Below, piece by piece: positions 11,952 through 22,612 of a stretch of 64,000 bases of DNA. The translations under genes and the position numbers were made by a program. The stretch is taken from positions 2,196,799-2,260,798 of the forward strand of contig NZ_CP129104.1 in NCBI RefSeq assembly GCF_030406605.1, in the 5' to 3' direction. This DNA comes from Curtobacterium sp. 458 (GTDB taxonomy: Bacteria > Actinomycetota > Actinomycetes > Actinomycetales > Microbacteriaceae). Under the pieces are notes generated by a model that did no database searches, was not told the origin of the DNA, and saw only the letters and a program-made list of their open reading frames with translations. Each line of letters opens with the position of its first letter. Within the stretch, counting starts at the first letter, position 1.

Positions 11952-13084
11952 CGGCCGCCCGCCGGACCGCCCAGCAGTACGACCCGCTCGGCGCCATGGG
12001 ATCGCGACCGTTCGCGGTCGTGATCGGCGCCGTGGGGACGCTGTGGGCGTTGCTGGTGTCCGTGTTCGACCGCGACGTCGCCGGCAGCCCCGGACTGAGC
12101 GCGTTGACGGTGCTGCTGGTCGCGGCCTCGGCGACCGTGGTGATCGCTGCCTCGAGTCCGTTCCGCGCCCCGTTCACCCGCGGTGCGTTCGTCGCGCACG
12201 TCGCGCTCCTCGCGGCGGCCTCGGTGACGAGCGTCGCAGCGCAGTGGGGGCCGGACCGCAACGCCCTCAACGACTTCATGTGCCTCCTCACCGCGACCGG
12301 CATCGTGATGGCGGCGCCGTACCGGCCGTGGACCGACCTCGCGGTCGGTGGACTCCTGCTCGCCGCAGTGAACGGCGTCACCTGGGGTGTGGGGGCCGCG
12401 GTGTTCCCGCACCAGGTCCCGGTGGCGGTCGCGGCCTTCCTGGCCGCGGCACCCACCCTCGTGCTGACCGGGGCGTCCGCGGTGTTCGCGTCGACGTTCT
12501 CCGGGCTCGCCGAGCGCGTGCAGATCCGCGCCGGGTCGTACTCGGTCGAACGTGCCGAGCAGGACGGCATCGCCGCGAGCGTGCAGCAGGACCGGTCGAC
12601 CGTCCTCGCCGACGAGGTCGCACCGTTCTTCGCCGAGCTCCGCACCCGCGACGTCATCACCGACGTCGACCGTGCCCGGGCCCGCGCGATCGCCGACGGT
12701 CTGCGCCGCGGGATGGTCGCCGACGCCGACCGGACGTGGTTCGAGCACGCGATCAGGACCGAGGGCGGCGGGCGGTCCGTCGTCGACGACCCCGACGGGC
12801 TGCTCGCGACGCTCGACGTCGACCAGCGGACGGTCGTCCGGACGTTCCTCCGTGCCACGCTCCGCGCCGCCGCGGTCGATCCGGCTGGCCTCACCGTCCG
12901 TGCCCGTCCGGCACCGGGGGACCGGGTCGAGGTCGCCGTCGACGTCGTCGTCGCGGACTCCGACGTCGGGATCCACCGCACGTTCGACCCGTACCTCGCC
13001 GTCCTCCGGGTCACGTTCCCCGACCTCGACGTCGCGGTCCGACCCTCCGCCCTCGCACTAAGGTTCTCGTATGACCAGCACTGA
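11948..13084 (+). CDS. Membrane protein of unknown function, pseudo-histidine-kinase-like
   Basis: 378 aa from GTG 11948, overlapping the kinase stop by 4 nt; its own end overlaps the response regulator by 14 nt. The first ~190 residues hold about six membrane segments, followed by a helical linker and a C-terminal alpha/beta region. The layout parallels the preceding kinase, and RTVVRTFLRATLRAAAVDPAGL aligns loosely with the kinase stretch before its N box. However, I see no acceptor histidine in the helix, no N box asparagine and no glycine boxes. I infer a degenerate kinase paralogue acting as accessory sensor or regulator. No family name can be assigned from the sequence alone. Confidence 0.7.
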   Translation: MTAARRTAQQYDPLGAMGSRPFAVVIGAVGTLWALLVSVFDRDVAGSPGLSALTVLLVAASATVVIAASSPFRAPFTRGAFVAHVALLAAASVTSVAAQWGPDRNALNDFMCLLTATGIVMAAPYRPWTDLAVGGLLLAAVNGVTWGVGAAVFPHQVPVAVAAFLAAAPTLVLTGASAVFASTFSGLAERVQIRAGSYSVERAEQDGIAASVQQDRSTVLADEVAPFFAELRTRDVITDVDRARARAIADGLRRGMVADADRTWFEHAIRTEGGGRSVVDDPDGLLATLDVDQRTVVRTFLRATLRAAAVDPAGLTVRARPAPGDRVEVAVDVVVADSDVGIHRTFDPYLAVLRVTFPDLDVAVRPSALALRFSYDQH

Positions 13085-13772
13085 CCCGAACCGGCTCTCG
13101 GAGGGCGGTCCCGTCCTCCCGACCCCGGGGACCCGCCGGGTGCGGTTGGCCATCCTCGACGACCACGAGGTGCTGCTCGACTCCCTGTCGAGCTGGATCG
13201 CCGTCAACGCGTTCGACTTCGACCTGGCCCTCACCGCGCACACCTGGCTCGAGATGGTCCACAGCGACAGCTTCCCGACCGACCTCGTCTTCCTCGACTT
13301 CCAGCTCAAGGAGCCCGTGTCGATCGAGGCCCGCGTCCGCACCTGCCGCGCCGCCGGGGCGAAGGTCATCGTCCTCTCCAGCGTCGACAGCCGTGAGTCC
13401 CGCGACCGCGCCCTCGCCGCCGGCGCCGCAGCCTTCCTGTCGAAGTCGCTGCCCATGCGCGAGGTCATGGACGTCGCCCGGGAGATCATGGGCGTCGCCC
13501 GCGAGACCCCGCCGCAGCGTGACTGGCGGCCGCTGCCCACCGGGGCGAACGCGCACCAGCGACCGAAGCTCAGCCACGGCGAGGAAGAGGCGCTGCGCCT
13601 GTACGTGTCCGGCTACTCCACGAACGAGGTCGCCGCGCAGATGAACGTGCAGTACGAGACCGCGAAGACGTACCTGCGCCGCGTGCGCGAGAAGTACAGC
13701 AAGGTCGGGCGCCCGGCGTCGAAGAAGTCCGACCTCATCCGTCGTGCGGCGGAGGACGGGTTCCTCGCGTAG
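13071..13772 (+). CDS. LuxR/NarL-type response regulator
   Basis: 233 aa. The receiver domain begins RLAILDDHEVLLDSL with acidic pair DD, phospho-acceptor D76 in FLDFQLKE, and the conserved lysine in LSKSLPMRE. A C-terminal helix-turn-helix (LSHGEEEALRLYVSGYSTNEVAAQM...) spans about residues 165-225. TAAGGT 6 nt before ATG 13071 offers an extra leaderless promoter inside the upstream gene. It is the output of the kinase cluster, and its TAG overlaps the tdk GTG by one base. Confidence 0.85.
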   Translation: MTSTDPNRLSEGGPVLPTPGTRRVRLAILDDHEVLLDSLSSWIAVNAFDFDLALTAHTWLEMVHSDSFPTDLVFLDFQLKEPVSIEARVRTCRAAGAKVIVLSSVDSRESRDRALAAGAAAFLSKSLPMREVMDVAREIMGVARETPPQRDWRPLPTGANAHQRPKLSHGEEEALRLYVSGYSTNEVAAQMNVQYETAKTYLRRVREKYSKVGRPASKKSDLIRRAAEDGFLA

Positions 13773-14398
13773 TGGCGAAGCTCTACTTCCGCTACGGCGC
13801 GATGAACAGCGGCAAGAGCACCGGGTTGCTGCAGGCGGCGTACAACTACGAGGAGCGCGGTCAGCGGGTCCTGCTCGCGAAGCCCGCGGTCGACACCAAG
13901 GGCGACCACGAGATCGTCTCCCGCCTCGGTGTCACACGTGCGGTCGACGTGGTGTTCGCGCCGGCTGACGACGTGCGCGCCGCCGTGTCCGCCGCCGGAG
14001 CGGCCGACCCGGAGTCCGGACGGCTCGACGGCATGGTCCGGCCCGTCAGTTGCGTGCTGGTCGACGAAGCGCAGTTCCTGACGCCGAAGCAGGTCGACGA
14101 CCTCCTCCGCATCGCGGTCCTCGACGGCATCCCGGTCCTCGCCTACGGCATCCGCACCGACTTCCGCACCGAGGCGTTCCCGGGCAGCGCGCGGCTGCTC
14201 GAGATCGCGCACTCGCTCGAAGAGCTCAAGACGATCTGCCGGTGCGGCCGCAAGGCGGTGTTCAACGCGCGGCTGATCGCCGGACGCTTCGTCTTCGACG
14301 GCTCCCAGGTCGCCATCGACGGCGAGGACGTCACCTACGAGTCCCTCTGCGCCAACTGCTACCTCACGGAGTCCGGCGGGCACCTCGACGGCGACTGA
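13772..14398 (+). CDS. tdk: Thymidine kinase
   Basis: Phosphorylates thymidine to dTMP in the salvage pathway. 208 aa, type II (zinc-containing) family. P-loop GAMNSGKST is at residues 9-17, DEAQF is the Walker B/catalytic region, and two Cys pairs (CRCG ... CANC) form the structural zinc site. The GTG start overlaps the response-regulator stop (TAGTG), so the gene is coupled to the two-component cluster; a functional reason is not evident. Confidence 0.92.
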   Translation: MAKLYFRYGAMNSGKSTGLLQAAYNYEERGQRVLLAKPAVDTKGDHEIVSRLGVTRAVDVVFAPADDVRAAVSAAGAADPESGRLDGMVRPVSCVLVDEAQFLTPKQVDDLLRIAVLDGIPVLAYGIRTDFRTEAFPGSARLLEIAHSLEELKTICRCGRKAVFNARLIAGRFVFDGSQVAIDGEDVTYESLCANCYLTESGGHLDGD

Positions 14399-14430
14399 CG
14401 GTCGCCTCCGCGCCTGGTCACCACTGACCC

Positions 14431-14470
14431 GTCTGGAGGCTCGTGGCGGGCCCGCCCCGCGCCTCCCGGC
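14431..14470. repeat. Degenerate palindrome-family copy
   Basis: Arms of 20 nt (14431-14450 and 14451-14470) share about 16 of 20 pairings and keep the GGAGGC...GCCTCC core. It lies just after tdk and may end its transcript. This is a worn copy of the dispersed family. Confidence 0.5.
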
Positions 14471-14518
14471 CGACAGTCGGTGCGGAATGCACGCCGGCCG
14501 GCCGGCGTTGGCGACCAC

Positions 14519-15559
14519 ATGAGCGACGCATCCGTGCACCTGTCCGTCCTCGACCTGGCCACCCGTGAGTACGGCCAGTCCAACACCGACGCCCTGCAGG
14601 GGTCGATCGACATGGCGGTGCACGCCGAGAAGCTCGGCTACGAGCGCATCTGGGTCGCCGAGCACCACGGGATGCCGGGGATCACCTCCTCCGCCCCGGC
14701 GGTGCTGCTGAGCGCGGTGGGCGCCGCGACGTCGACGATCCGCATCGGCTCCGGGGGAGTGATGCTGCCCAACCACGCACCGCTCGTCATCGCGGAGCAG
14801 TTCGGCACGCTGCGCGCCCTCTACGGCGACCGAGTCGACCTCGGCATCGGACGTGCACCCGGCACCGACGGTGCGACCGCGATGGCCCTCCGTCGAACCG
14901 ACCGCCTCGACGTCGACGACTTCCCGCAGCAGCTCGCCGACCTCATCGGCTTCTTCACCGGCATGGACGCCGACAACCCGCTGTCGCGCATCCGGGCCGT
15001 GCCCGGGTACGGCGACGTCCCCGAGTTCTGGCTGCTCGGCTCGTCGGGCTACAGCGCCCAGGTGGCCGGGGCGCTCGGTGTCTCGTTCGCCTTCGCCCAC
15101 CACTTCGCGTCGGACAACACCGAGGCGGCGCTCGCGCTCTACCGCGACTCGTTCCGGCCCTCGCGCTTCCGTTCCGAGCCGAACGCGCTCATCGGCGTGC
15201 AGGTCGTCACCGACGAGGACCCGGCGGTGATCTCCGAGCAGTCCGCGCCGGGGATGATCTCGTTCATCCGGATGCGGCAGGGCGCGAAGCCCGAGCCGGT
15301 GTCGATGGAGGAGGCCCGGGCGTACGAGTTCTCCGACCTCGAGCGGCGGTTCATCGAGGCCCGCACGGCCCGCCAGGCGTACGGCAACGCCGACGAGGTC
15401 GCGGCGAAGATCAACGCCCTCGTCGAGTCCACCGGCGCGGACGGTGTCATCGTGGCTCCGGGGGCGGCGCAGGCGCGGTACCGGCACCAGGCGCTCGACG
15501 TCGTGGCGCGGTTGCACGCGGAGGGGCGGCTCGCGCGGGCGGGGGCTGCGGTCGCCTGA
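14519..15559 (+). CDS. LLM-class flavin-dependent oxidoreductase (MsnO8-like)
   Basis: 346 aa from ATG 14519; an in-frame GTG at 14480 would add 13 non-conserved residues. Luciferase-like monooxygenase TIM barrel: [14 protein letters not shown] at the N-terminus, [11 protein letters not shown] with the conserved [24 protein letters not shown], and [11 protein letters not shown]. This is the F420/FMN-type group-1 alkanal monooxygenase-like family. Substrate unknown. It stands alone between tdk and an intergenic repeat region. Confidence 0.85.
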   Translation: MSDASVHLSVLDLATREYGQSNTDALQGSIDMAVHAEKLGYERIWVAEHHGMPGITSSAPAVLLSAVGAATSTIRIGSGGVMLPNHAPLVIAEQFGTLRALYGDRVDLGIGRAPGTDGATAMALRRTDRLDVDDFPQQLADLIGFFTGMDADNPLSRIRAVPGYGDVPEFWLLGSSGYSAQVAGALGVSFAFAHHFASDNTEAALALYRDSFRPSRFRSEPNALIGVQVVTDEDPAVISEQSAPGMISFIRMRQGAKPEPVSMEEARAYEFSDLERRFIEARTARQAYGNADEVAAKINALVESTGADGVIVAPGAAQARYRHQALDVVARLHAEGRLARAGAAVA

Positions 15560-15948
15560 GCCCCGGTGCGTGCGCGCGGCCGAGCCTGCGCAGGTCCCGA
15601 CGCCCGTCGAGGTTCCAGCATCGTGGAGTCTCGGCGGGCGTCGTCGTCGTGCGGGGAACTTCGGCGGGCGTCACGCAGCGAGTCGTGGAACCTCGGCGCG
15701 GGGGCAGCGGCAGCCGGGCGGTCTGGACCGGTGCGATGCGAATCGCCGACGACGGCGGGCGGTCACGACTCCCCGCCTGCGTGATGCCGAGCGGTCGCGG
15801 CTCGTCGTCCTGCGCGCCGCAGGACGACGTTGTGCGACCACTGGCCGCGGGTGAGCGGGGTGTCGTGACCGCGGCAGGCCGTCGCCCGCAGGGGGAATCG
15901 AGACACGACCCCGTGGGGATGGGACGGCGTTGGGTGAGCAAGGCGCCG
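15560..15948. other. Non-coding stretch with short repeats
   Basis: No convincing gene is seen in this 389-bp stretch. It holds TCGGCGGGCGTC twice (15631-15642 and 15661-15672), each preceded by a GTGGAGT/GGGGAAC-like segment, and a third partial copy at 15685-15702. A 10-bp inverted pair, CGAGGTTCCA (15608-15617) and TGGAACCTCG (15686-15695), brackets them. The rest has no recognisable signal. Confidence 0.5.
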
Positions 15949-15984
15949 CAACGAAGAAGGCCCTGGTCGTGTGACCAGGGCCTT
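15949..15984 (-). terminator. Rho-independent terminator of tRNA-Pro
   Basis: AAGGCCCTGGTC (15957-15968) pairs perfectly with GACCAGGGCCTT (15973-15984) around a 4-nt loop. On the minus strand the stem is followed by a T-rich CTTCGTT. It lies 5 nt beyond the tRNA 3' end. Confidence 0.85.
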
Positions 15985-15987
15985 ACT

Positions 15988-16062
<75 letters not shown>

Positions 16063-16162
16063 CGGTGTGATCGCTCCGAACCGGAGCAACCCCAGAAGTC
16101 TACCGGATGATCGAGTGTGCTCACGACCATCTCCGTGACGCCCGGGCGCGTCGGGCCCGCGG

Positions 16163-17122
16163 TCAGTCGGTGCGGGCGGTGAGCGTGACGACGACGGCCT
16201 CCGGGCGGCACGAGAACCGCACGGGCGCGTAGATCGACGTTCCGAGTCCGGCGGAGACCTCGAGCCACGACCAGTGGTTCCGGTGCTCCCACTTGTGCAG
16301 CCCGCTGACGTAGCGACGGGGGAGGTCGCAGTTCGTGACGAGCGCACCGACCCCGGGCACCTGGACCTGCCCGCCGTGCGTGTGCCCGGCGAAGATGACG
16401 TCCGCACCCTGGGTCACGAAGGCGTCGAGCACCCGACGGTACGGCGCGTGCGTGATCCCGATCGACACCGGCGCGGGGCCGTGCTCGTCCTCGGACCACG
16501 GCACGTCGCTGCGCATCTCGTCGACGTTCGTCGGCAGGAGGTCGAGACGGTCCCAGTCACGGTGCGCGTCGGACGTGCCGAACAGCTCGAGCCGCGAGCC
16601 GCGGAGTTCGATCGCGTGGGCCTGGTCGTTCACGTCGAGCCACCCGAGCGACTCGAAGAACGCCGTCTGCCGGTCGATGTCGAGCTCGACCGGACGAGCA
16701 CCCCCGCCGCCGTGCGTGCTCGGCCCGCCGAAGTACTTGAACGGGTTGCGCGGCGTCGGACCGTAGAAGTCGTTCGATCCGTACGCGAAGGCCCCCGGGA
16801 CGCCGCGGAACGGCTCGAGCGCGTACTCGACGGCGGAGTTCGCCGTGGCGTGCCCGAGGTTGTCGCCGGTGTTCACCACGAAGTCGGGCTCGACGAGGCT
16901 GAGGTCGCGCAGCCACTGCTGTTTGTCTGCCTGCCACGGCGCCATGTGGATGTCCGACAGGTGCAGGACCACGATGTCGCGGGAGCCCGGCGCGAGGACG
17001 GGGACGGTCTCCCACCGGATGCCGAACCGGCGTCGTTCCACGAGGGAGCCCCACGCAGCAGTGGCGCCGCCGACGGCCGCGCCCGCTGCGAGGATCCCGA
17101 GCGCGGCGCGGCCGCGCGTCAC
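16163..17122 (-). CDS. Metallophosphoesterase (calcineurin-like)
   Basis: 319 aa from GTG 17122. An N-terminal hydrophobic stretch (residues 6-25) suggests a membrane anchor or signal. Metal-site motifs appear in order: HLSDIHM, NTGDNLG, GSND (in place of GNHE), ITHAPYRR, and GHTHGGQ. It belongs to the YkuE/Rv3683-like group of exported phosphoesterases. The GTG overlaps the upstream PBP stop by 4 nt, so it is translated with the PBP, the same pairing I recall for ponA2-Rv3683 in mycobacteria. A role in wall or lipid phosphate turnover is inference. Confidence 0.88.
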   Translation of the reverse strand: MTRGRAALGILAAGAAVGGATAAWGSLVERRRFGIRWETVPVLAPGSRDIVVLHLSDIHMAPWQADKQQWLRDLSLVEPDFVVNTGDNLGHATANSAVEYALEPFRGVPGAFAYGSNDFYGPTPRNPFKYFGGPSTHGGGGARPVELDIDRQTAFFESLGWLDVNDQAHAIELRGSRLELFGTSDAHRDWDRLDLLPTNVDEMRSDVPWSEDEHGPAPVSIGITHAPYRRVLDAFVTQGADVIFAGHTHGGQVQVPGVGALVTNCDLPRRYVSGLHKWEHRNHWSWLEVSAGLGTSIYAPVRFSCRPEAVVVTLTARTD

Positions 17123-19677
17123 TTGCAGTCCTTCGGCGCCTTGCCGTCCTTCGTGCCGTACAGCTTGACGGTCACGGCGGAGTCCTTGCCCACGACGGAG
17201 TCAGCGGCGGGGTCGGTCGACGCCACCTTGCACTCCTTGGAGCCGCCGCCCTTCTCGTACTGGTCGGAGATCGAGACGTTGCTCAGACCGGCCGACTCGA
17301 GCTGCGAGCGGGCGCTGCCGACGCTCTTCCCGGCGACGTTCGGCACCGAGGCCTGCGAGCCGTCGCTCGTGTACACCGTCACGCTCGCACCCTTGGAGAG
17401 GTAGGAGCCCGCAGCCGGCGACGTCTTCGACACCTGTCCGGCCTCACCGGCGCCCGGCTGGGTGCCGCCGTCCACGTACGTGAACCCGGCGGAGGAGAGC
17501 GTCGACCGTGCCTCATCGGCGGACTTGCCGGCGAGGTCCGGGAGCTGAACGCTGTTGCCTCGGATCGCCGTCGAGGACGGGTCCGTGAACGTCCCACCGG
17601 GGTAGGCCGCGTTCACCGGGGTCTGCGCCTGCCGCCAGACGTCGGCGCGGACCCCTGCGTAGGTGCCGTTCACGCCGTTGCTGTAGTGCCGGAGGTTGAG
17701 CTTCTTGCCGTCCGTGTTGCCCTGCCAGTAGGCGGTGGCGACCCGGGTGGAGGCGCCGATGAGCCAGATCTGCTCGGCCTCGTCAGTGGTACCCGTCTTC
17801 GCGAACATCTGCGTGCCGTCGTACGTCTGGGCGCCACGGGCGGTGCCGCTCGTGATGGTCTGCTTCATCGCGTAGATCGCGGTCTGGGCGACGACGGGGT
17901 CGACGGCCTGCGAGCAGTCCTTCGGCTGGCCGCCGAGCTTCTTGCCGGTGGCGTCGGTGACCTGGTCGATCGCCACCGGCTCGCAGAACGTGCCGTTGTT
18001 CGCGATGCCGGCGTACGCGGCCGCCATCGTCAGCGGGGCGATCTCGTTCGTCCCGAGGATGAACGAGGGGTTCTTGCGGAGCTCGGTACCGTCGGCGCGG
18101 TGCACACCGAAGTTCTCGGCCATCGTCTTGATGTCGCAGAGGTCGAGCTTCTGCGCCATCGACGCGAACGCACCGTTGATGGAGCCGGCGGTCGCGCCGA
18201 TCACGCTGTAGTTGCCGTTCTCGCCCGGGGAGTCGTTCGACACGTCGAACTGCGTGTAGTCCTGCTGACCACAGATCGTCCACGGTGACACGACGCGAGC
18301 GGTGCCGTTGACGGTCTCGTTCAGACCGTGCCCGGCCTTGATCCAGTCGAGCAGCGTGAACGCCTTGAACGTCGAACCCGTCTGGAAGCCCTTGGAGCTG
18401 CCGTACTTGTCGTCCACCGAGTAGTTCAGCGAGGTCGACGTCGGCGCGGACTTCAGCGCCTCATCGAAGTCCTTGTTCTGGGCCATCGTCAGGATGCGAC
18501 CCGTGCCGACCTCGACCGAGTCGAGCGTCGCGCCGAGGGCGATCCGCGTCTCGGCCTTGTTGTCGTACGTGTTGAGGATCTGCTTCTGCTGGGCGTTCAG
18601 GCCGATGTCCAGCGTCGTCTGGATCTTGTAGCCGCCGTTGCGCCAGGCGGTGTCGCGTTCCTTCTGCGTGCCGCCGAGCTGCGACATGCCCTTGACGACC
18701 TTCACGGCGTAGTCGCAGAAGAACTGCGAGCCGTCACCGACCGAGGCGCGGCAGCCCTGGGTCGGCTGGGTCAGCCGGACGTAGTCCTTCGGGTTCGACG
18801 CGATCGCCTTGTCGAAGGCTTCCTTGTCGATGTGCTTCTGCGCGTACATCGACTTGAGGATGACGTCGCGACGGGCCTTGTTCGCCTCGTAGTTCTTCGA
18901 CGTCGAGAGGTTGCGGGTGTTCGGCGACTGCACGATCGCCAGGATCGACGCGGCCTCGGCCGGCGTGAGGTCGGTCGCCGACTTGTTGAAGTAGTGCTGT
19001 GCGGCGGCCTGCACGCCGTACGTCTGGTCGCCGAAGTACGCGATGTTGAGGTACCCGGTGAGGATCTCCTTCTTGGAGTACTTCTTCGCCAGGCCGATCG
19101 CGAGCTTCATCTCCTCGAGCTTGCGGGGGATGGTCGTCTCGGTGGCCTCGTTGTACGCCTTGAGGCGCTCCTTCTCCGTGGGGAGCTCGAGCGCCTGCTG
19201 CATCTTGATGTTGCGGACGAGCTGCATGGTGAGCGTCGAGCCACCACCCGACTCGCCCAGCCCGCCGGCGAGGCTGCCGACACCCGCACGGACGAGCGAG
19301 GTCATGTCGACGCCGCCGTGCTCGAAGAAGCGCTTGTCCTCACCGTCGATGGCGGCGTTCTTCAGGTTGTCGCTGATCTGGTCGTACTTGAGTTCCTGAC
19401 GGTTCTGGTCGTACACCGTCGCGAAGTGGACGCTCTTGCCGCCCTGGTACGCGTAGAGCTCGTTGCGCTGCGGGAGGTCACCGATCTCGATGTACTCCGG
19501 GAGCGACTCGAAGACGCCGATCGTCGAGGTCGTGGTCACGCCGGCCACCGCGATGGCCGGGGTCACGCCGATCGTCACGAGGAGCCCGGCGAGCACGCTG
19601 AAGCCGACGAATCCGACGAAGGCACCGACTGCGGAGACAGGTTTGGTCCGCGAGGCAGACGTCTTCTGGGCAGACAT
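17119..19677 (-). CDS. Class A penicillin-binding protein with PASTA domains (PonA2-like)
   Basis: Bifunctional peptidoglycan synthase of 852 aa from ATG 19677; a longer in-frame start at 19719 is rejected because the -10 TAGGCT lies just upstream of 19677. One membrane segment spans about residues 18-45. The glycosyltransferase (GT51) domain has catalytic E113 in GEDKRFFEHGG and GGSTLTMQLVRN. The transpeptidase has STFK (S435-K438), SIN (499-501) and KTGT (627-630). Two C-terminal PASTA repeats follow (about 690-770 and 771-845), likely sensing muropeptide or lipid II. Co-transcribed with the metallophosphoesterase. Confidence 0.93.
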   Translation of the reverse strand: MSAQKTSASRTKPVSAVGAFVGFVGFSVLAGLLVTIGVTPAIAVAGVTTTSTIGVFESLPEYIEIGDLPQRNELYAYQGGKSVHFATVYDQNRQELKYDQISDNLKNAAIDGEDKRFFEHGGVDMTSLVRAGVGSLAGGLGESGGGSTLTMQLVRNIKMQQALELPTEKERLKAYNEATETTIPRKLEEMKLAIGLAKKYSKKEILTGYLNIAYFGDQTYGVQAAAQHYFNKSATDLTPAEAASILAIVQSPNTRNLSTSKNYEANKARRDVILKSMYAQKHIDKEAFDKAIASNPKDYVRLTQPTQGCRASVGDGSQFFCDYAVKVVKGMSQLGGTQKERDTAWRNGGYKIQTTLDIGLNAQQKQILNTYDNKAETRIALGATLDSVEVGTGRILTMAQNKDFDEALKSAPTSTSLNYSVDDKYGSSKGFQTGSTFKAFTLLDWIKAGHGLNETVNGTARVVSPWTICGQQDYTQFDVSNDSPGENGNYSVIGATAGSINGAFASMAQKLDLCDIKTMAENFGVHRADGTELRKNPSFILGTNEIAPLTMAAAYAGIANNGTFCEPVAIDQVTDATGKKLGGQPKDCSQAVDPVVAQTAIYAMKQTITSGTARGAQTYDGTQMFAKTGTTDEAEQIWLIGASTRVATAYWQGNTDGKKLNLRHYSNGVNGTYAGVRADVWRQAQTPVNAAYPGGTFTDPSSTAIRGNSVQLPDLAGKSADEARSTLSSAGFTYVDGGTQPGAGEAGQVSKTSPAAGSYLSKGASVTVYTSDGSQASVPNVAGKSVGSARSQLESAGLSNVSISDQYEKGGGSKECKVASTDPAADSVVGKDSAVTVKLYGTKDGKAPKDCK

Positions 19678-19684
19678 AGGATGC

Positions 19685-19690
19685 AGCCTA
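19685..19690 (-). promoter_or_regulatory. PBP -10 box (leaderless)
   Basis: TAGGCT on the minus strand ends 7 nt before the PBP ATG at 19677, with no Shine-Dalgarno between. Confidence 0.55.
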
Positions 19691-19727
19691 AACGACACCG
19701 CCGACTGAAAGGCTGGCAAGGAACCGC

Positions 19728-19886
19728 ATGAGCCGCTGGGAATACCTCACGACGCCGTTGATCATCCACAACACCACGGCGATCCTCAACAACTTCGGCG
19801 ACGAGGGCTGGGAGCTCGTCCAGGTCGTCACCGGTCCCGAGGGTGGACTCGTCGCGTACCTGAAGCGTCCGAAGGCCGACGCATGA
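19728..19886 (+). CDS. Small DUF4177-like protein
   Basis: 52 aa, reading MSRWEYLTTPLIIHNTTAIL through to LKRPKADA. AAGGA lies just before ATG 19728. The pattern WEYLTTPL...LNNFGDEGWELVQV resembles DUF4177 and the Rv3678A-type small protein that precedes a RidA gene in mycobacteria (from memory). Its stop overlaps the RidA ATG (ATGA), so the two are coupled. It is divergent from the PBP gene. Function unknown. Confidence 0.8.
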   Translation: MSRWEYLTTPLIIHNTTAILNNFGDEGWELVQVVTGPEGGLVAYLKRPKADA

Positions 19887-20344
19887 GCGTCGCGGAGCGC
19901 CTCGCCGAACTCGGCCTGACCGTCCCCGCGGTCGCCGCACCGGTCGCCGCGTACGTCCCCGCGGTCGTCACGGGGCGGTACGTGTACACCGCCGGGCAGC
20001 TGCCCTTCGTCGACGGCGCACTGCCGGTCACGGGCAAGGTCGGTGCGGGCGTCGACCCGGAGACCGCGACCGCCGAGGCCCGCACCGCCGCCCTCAACGC
20101 CCTCGCCGCCGTGCAGTCGGTCGCGGGCTCGCTCGACCGCGTCGCACGCGTCGTCAAGGTGACCGTGTTCGTCGCGTCCGACCCGTCGTTCACGGGGCAG
20201 CCGGCCGTCGCGAACGGTGCGTCCACCCTGGTGGGCGACGTCTTCGGTGACGCCGGCGTCCACGCGCGCAGCGCGGTGGGCGTCGCGGTCCTGCCGCTGG
20301 ACGCACCCGTCGAGGTCGAGTTGGTCGTGGAGCTGGCCGACTGA
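19883..20344 (+). CDS. RidA family protein
   Basis: 153 aa, YjgF/YER057c/UK114 fold: VVTGRYVYTAGQLPFVDG near residue 30, a helical AALNALAAVQSVAGSLDRV segment, and ARSAVGVAVLPLDAPVEVEL with the conserved Arg (R in ARSAVG) that binds the substrate carboxylate. Members deaminate reactive enamine/imine intermediates. Start overlaps the upstream small gene. This is the longer RidA subgroup typical of this actinobacterial locus. Confidence 0.88.
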   Translation: MSVAERLAELGLTVPAVAAPVAAYVPAVVTGRYVYTAGQLPFVDGALPVTGKVGAGVDPETATAEARTAALNALAAVQSVAGSLDRVARVVKVTVFVASDPSFTGQPAVANGASTLVGDVFGDAGVHARSAVGVAVLPLDAPVEVELVVELAD

Positions 20345-20366
20345 CGGACCGTCAGCCGCGCACGTC

Positions 20367-20413
20367 ACGCGAGCCGCGCCTCCAGGCAGTCGACCTGGAG
20401 GCGCGGCTCGCGT
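20367..20413. terminator. Bidirectional terminator between RidA and acsA
   Basis: Perfect 20-bp arms (20367-20386 and 20394-20413) with a 7-nt loop, located between two convergent genes. The core GCCTCCAGG/CCTGGAGGC echoes the dispersed palindrome family but the outer arms differ. CGTTCCT follows on the plus side. Confidence 0.75.
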
Positions 20414-20421
20414 CGTTCCTG

Positions 20422-22377
<1,956 letters not shown>

Positions 22378-22476
22378 CGGTGTCCTTTCGCGTCGGCATC
22401 GGAGCAGCACCCGTGGCGCTGCCGGCAGCACCCGGAGACTACCCCTGCCCCGGCGGTCGCGGATTCCGTGTCGGGG

Positions 22477-22507
22477 TTGCCGTGGAGGGGTGTTCGTGGG
22501 GTACAGT
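22477..22507 (+). promoter_or_regulatory. Putative promoter of 6C RNA
   Basis: TTGCCG (22477-22482) and TACAGT (22502-22507) with a 19-nt spacer. The -10 is good and the -35 is weak. Start point expected near 22514. Confidence 0.45.
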
Positions 22508-22511
22508 GTTC

Positions 22512-22612
22512 ATCGCCGGACTCGTTTCCGGTGGCGTCGGCCGTGATTCCCCCCAATCCGCCGATGTCCAGGCGGCACCCGTTCCCCCCAACAGGTGCCG
22601 CCTCTTCTGTTT
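22512..22612 (+). ncRNA. 6C: 6C small RNA
   Basis: Two consecutive hairpins each display a run of six cytosines in the loop: stem 22533-22541/22560-22568 with C6 at 22549-22554, and stem 22570-22579/22594-22603 (10 perfect pairs) with C6 at 22584-22589. Both loops read TTCCCCCCAA. CTTCTGTTT after the second stem completes an intrinsic terminator. This is the signature of the actinobacterial 6C RNA, which in mycobacteria lies next to the tad-like locus, as here. The exact 5' end is inferred. Confidence 0.9.
22570..22612 (+). terminator. Intrinsic terminator of 6C RNA
   Basis: AGGCGGCACC/GGTGCCGCCT stem with a 14-nt loop followed by CTTCTGTTT. It doubles as the second 6C hairpin. Confidence 0.8.
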
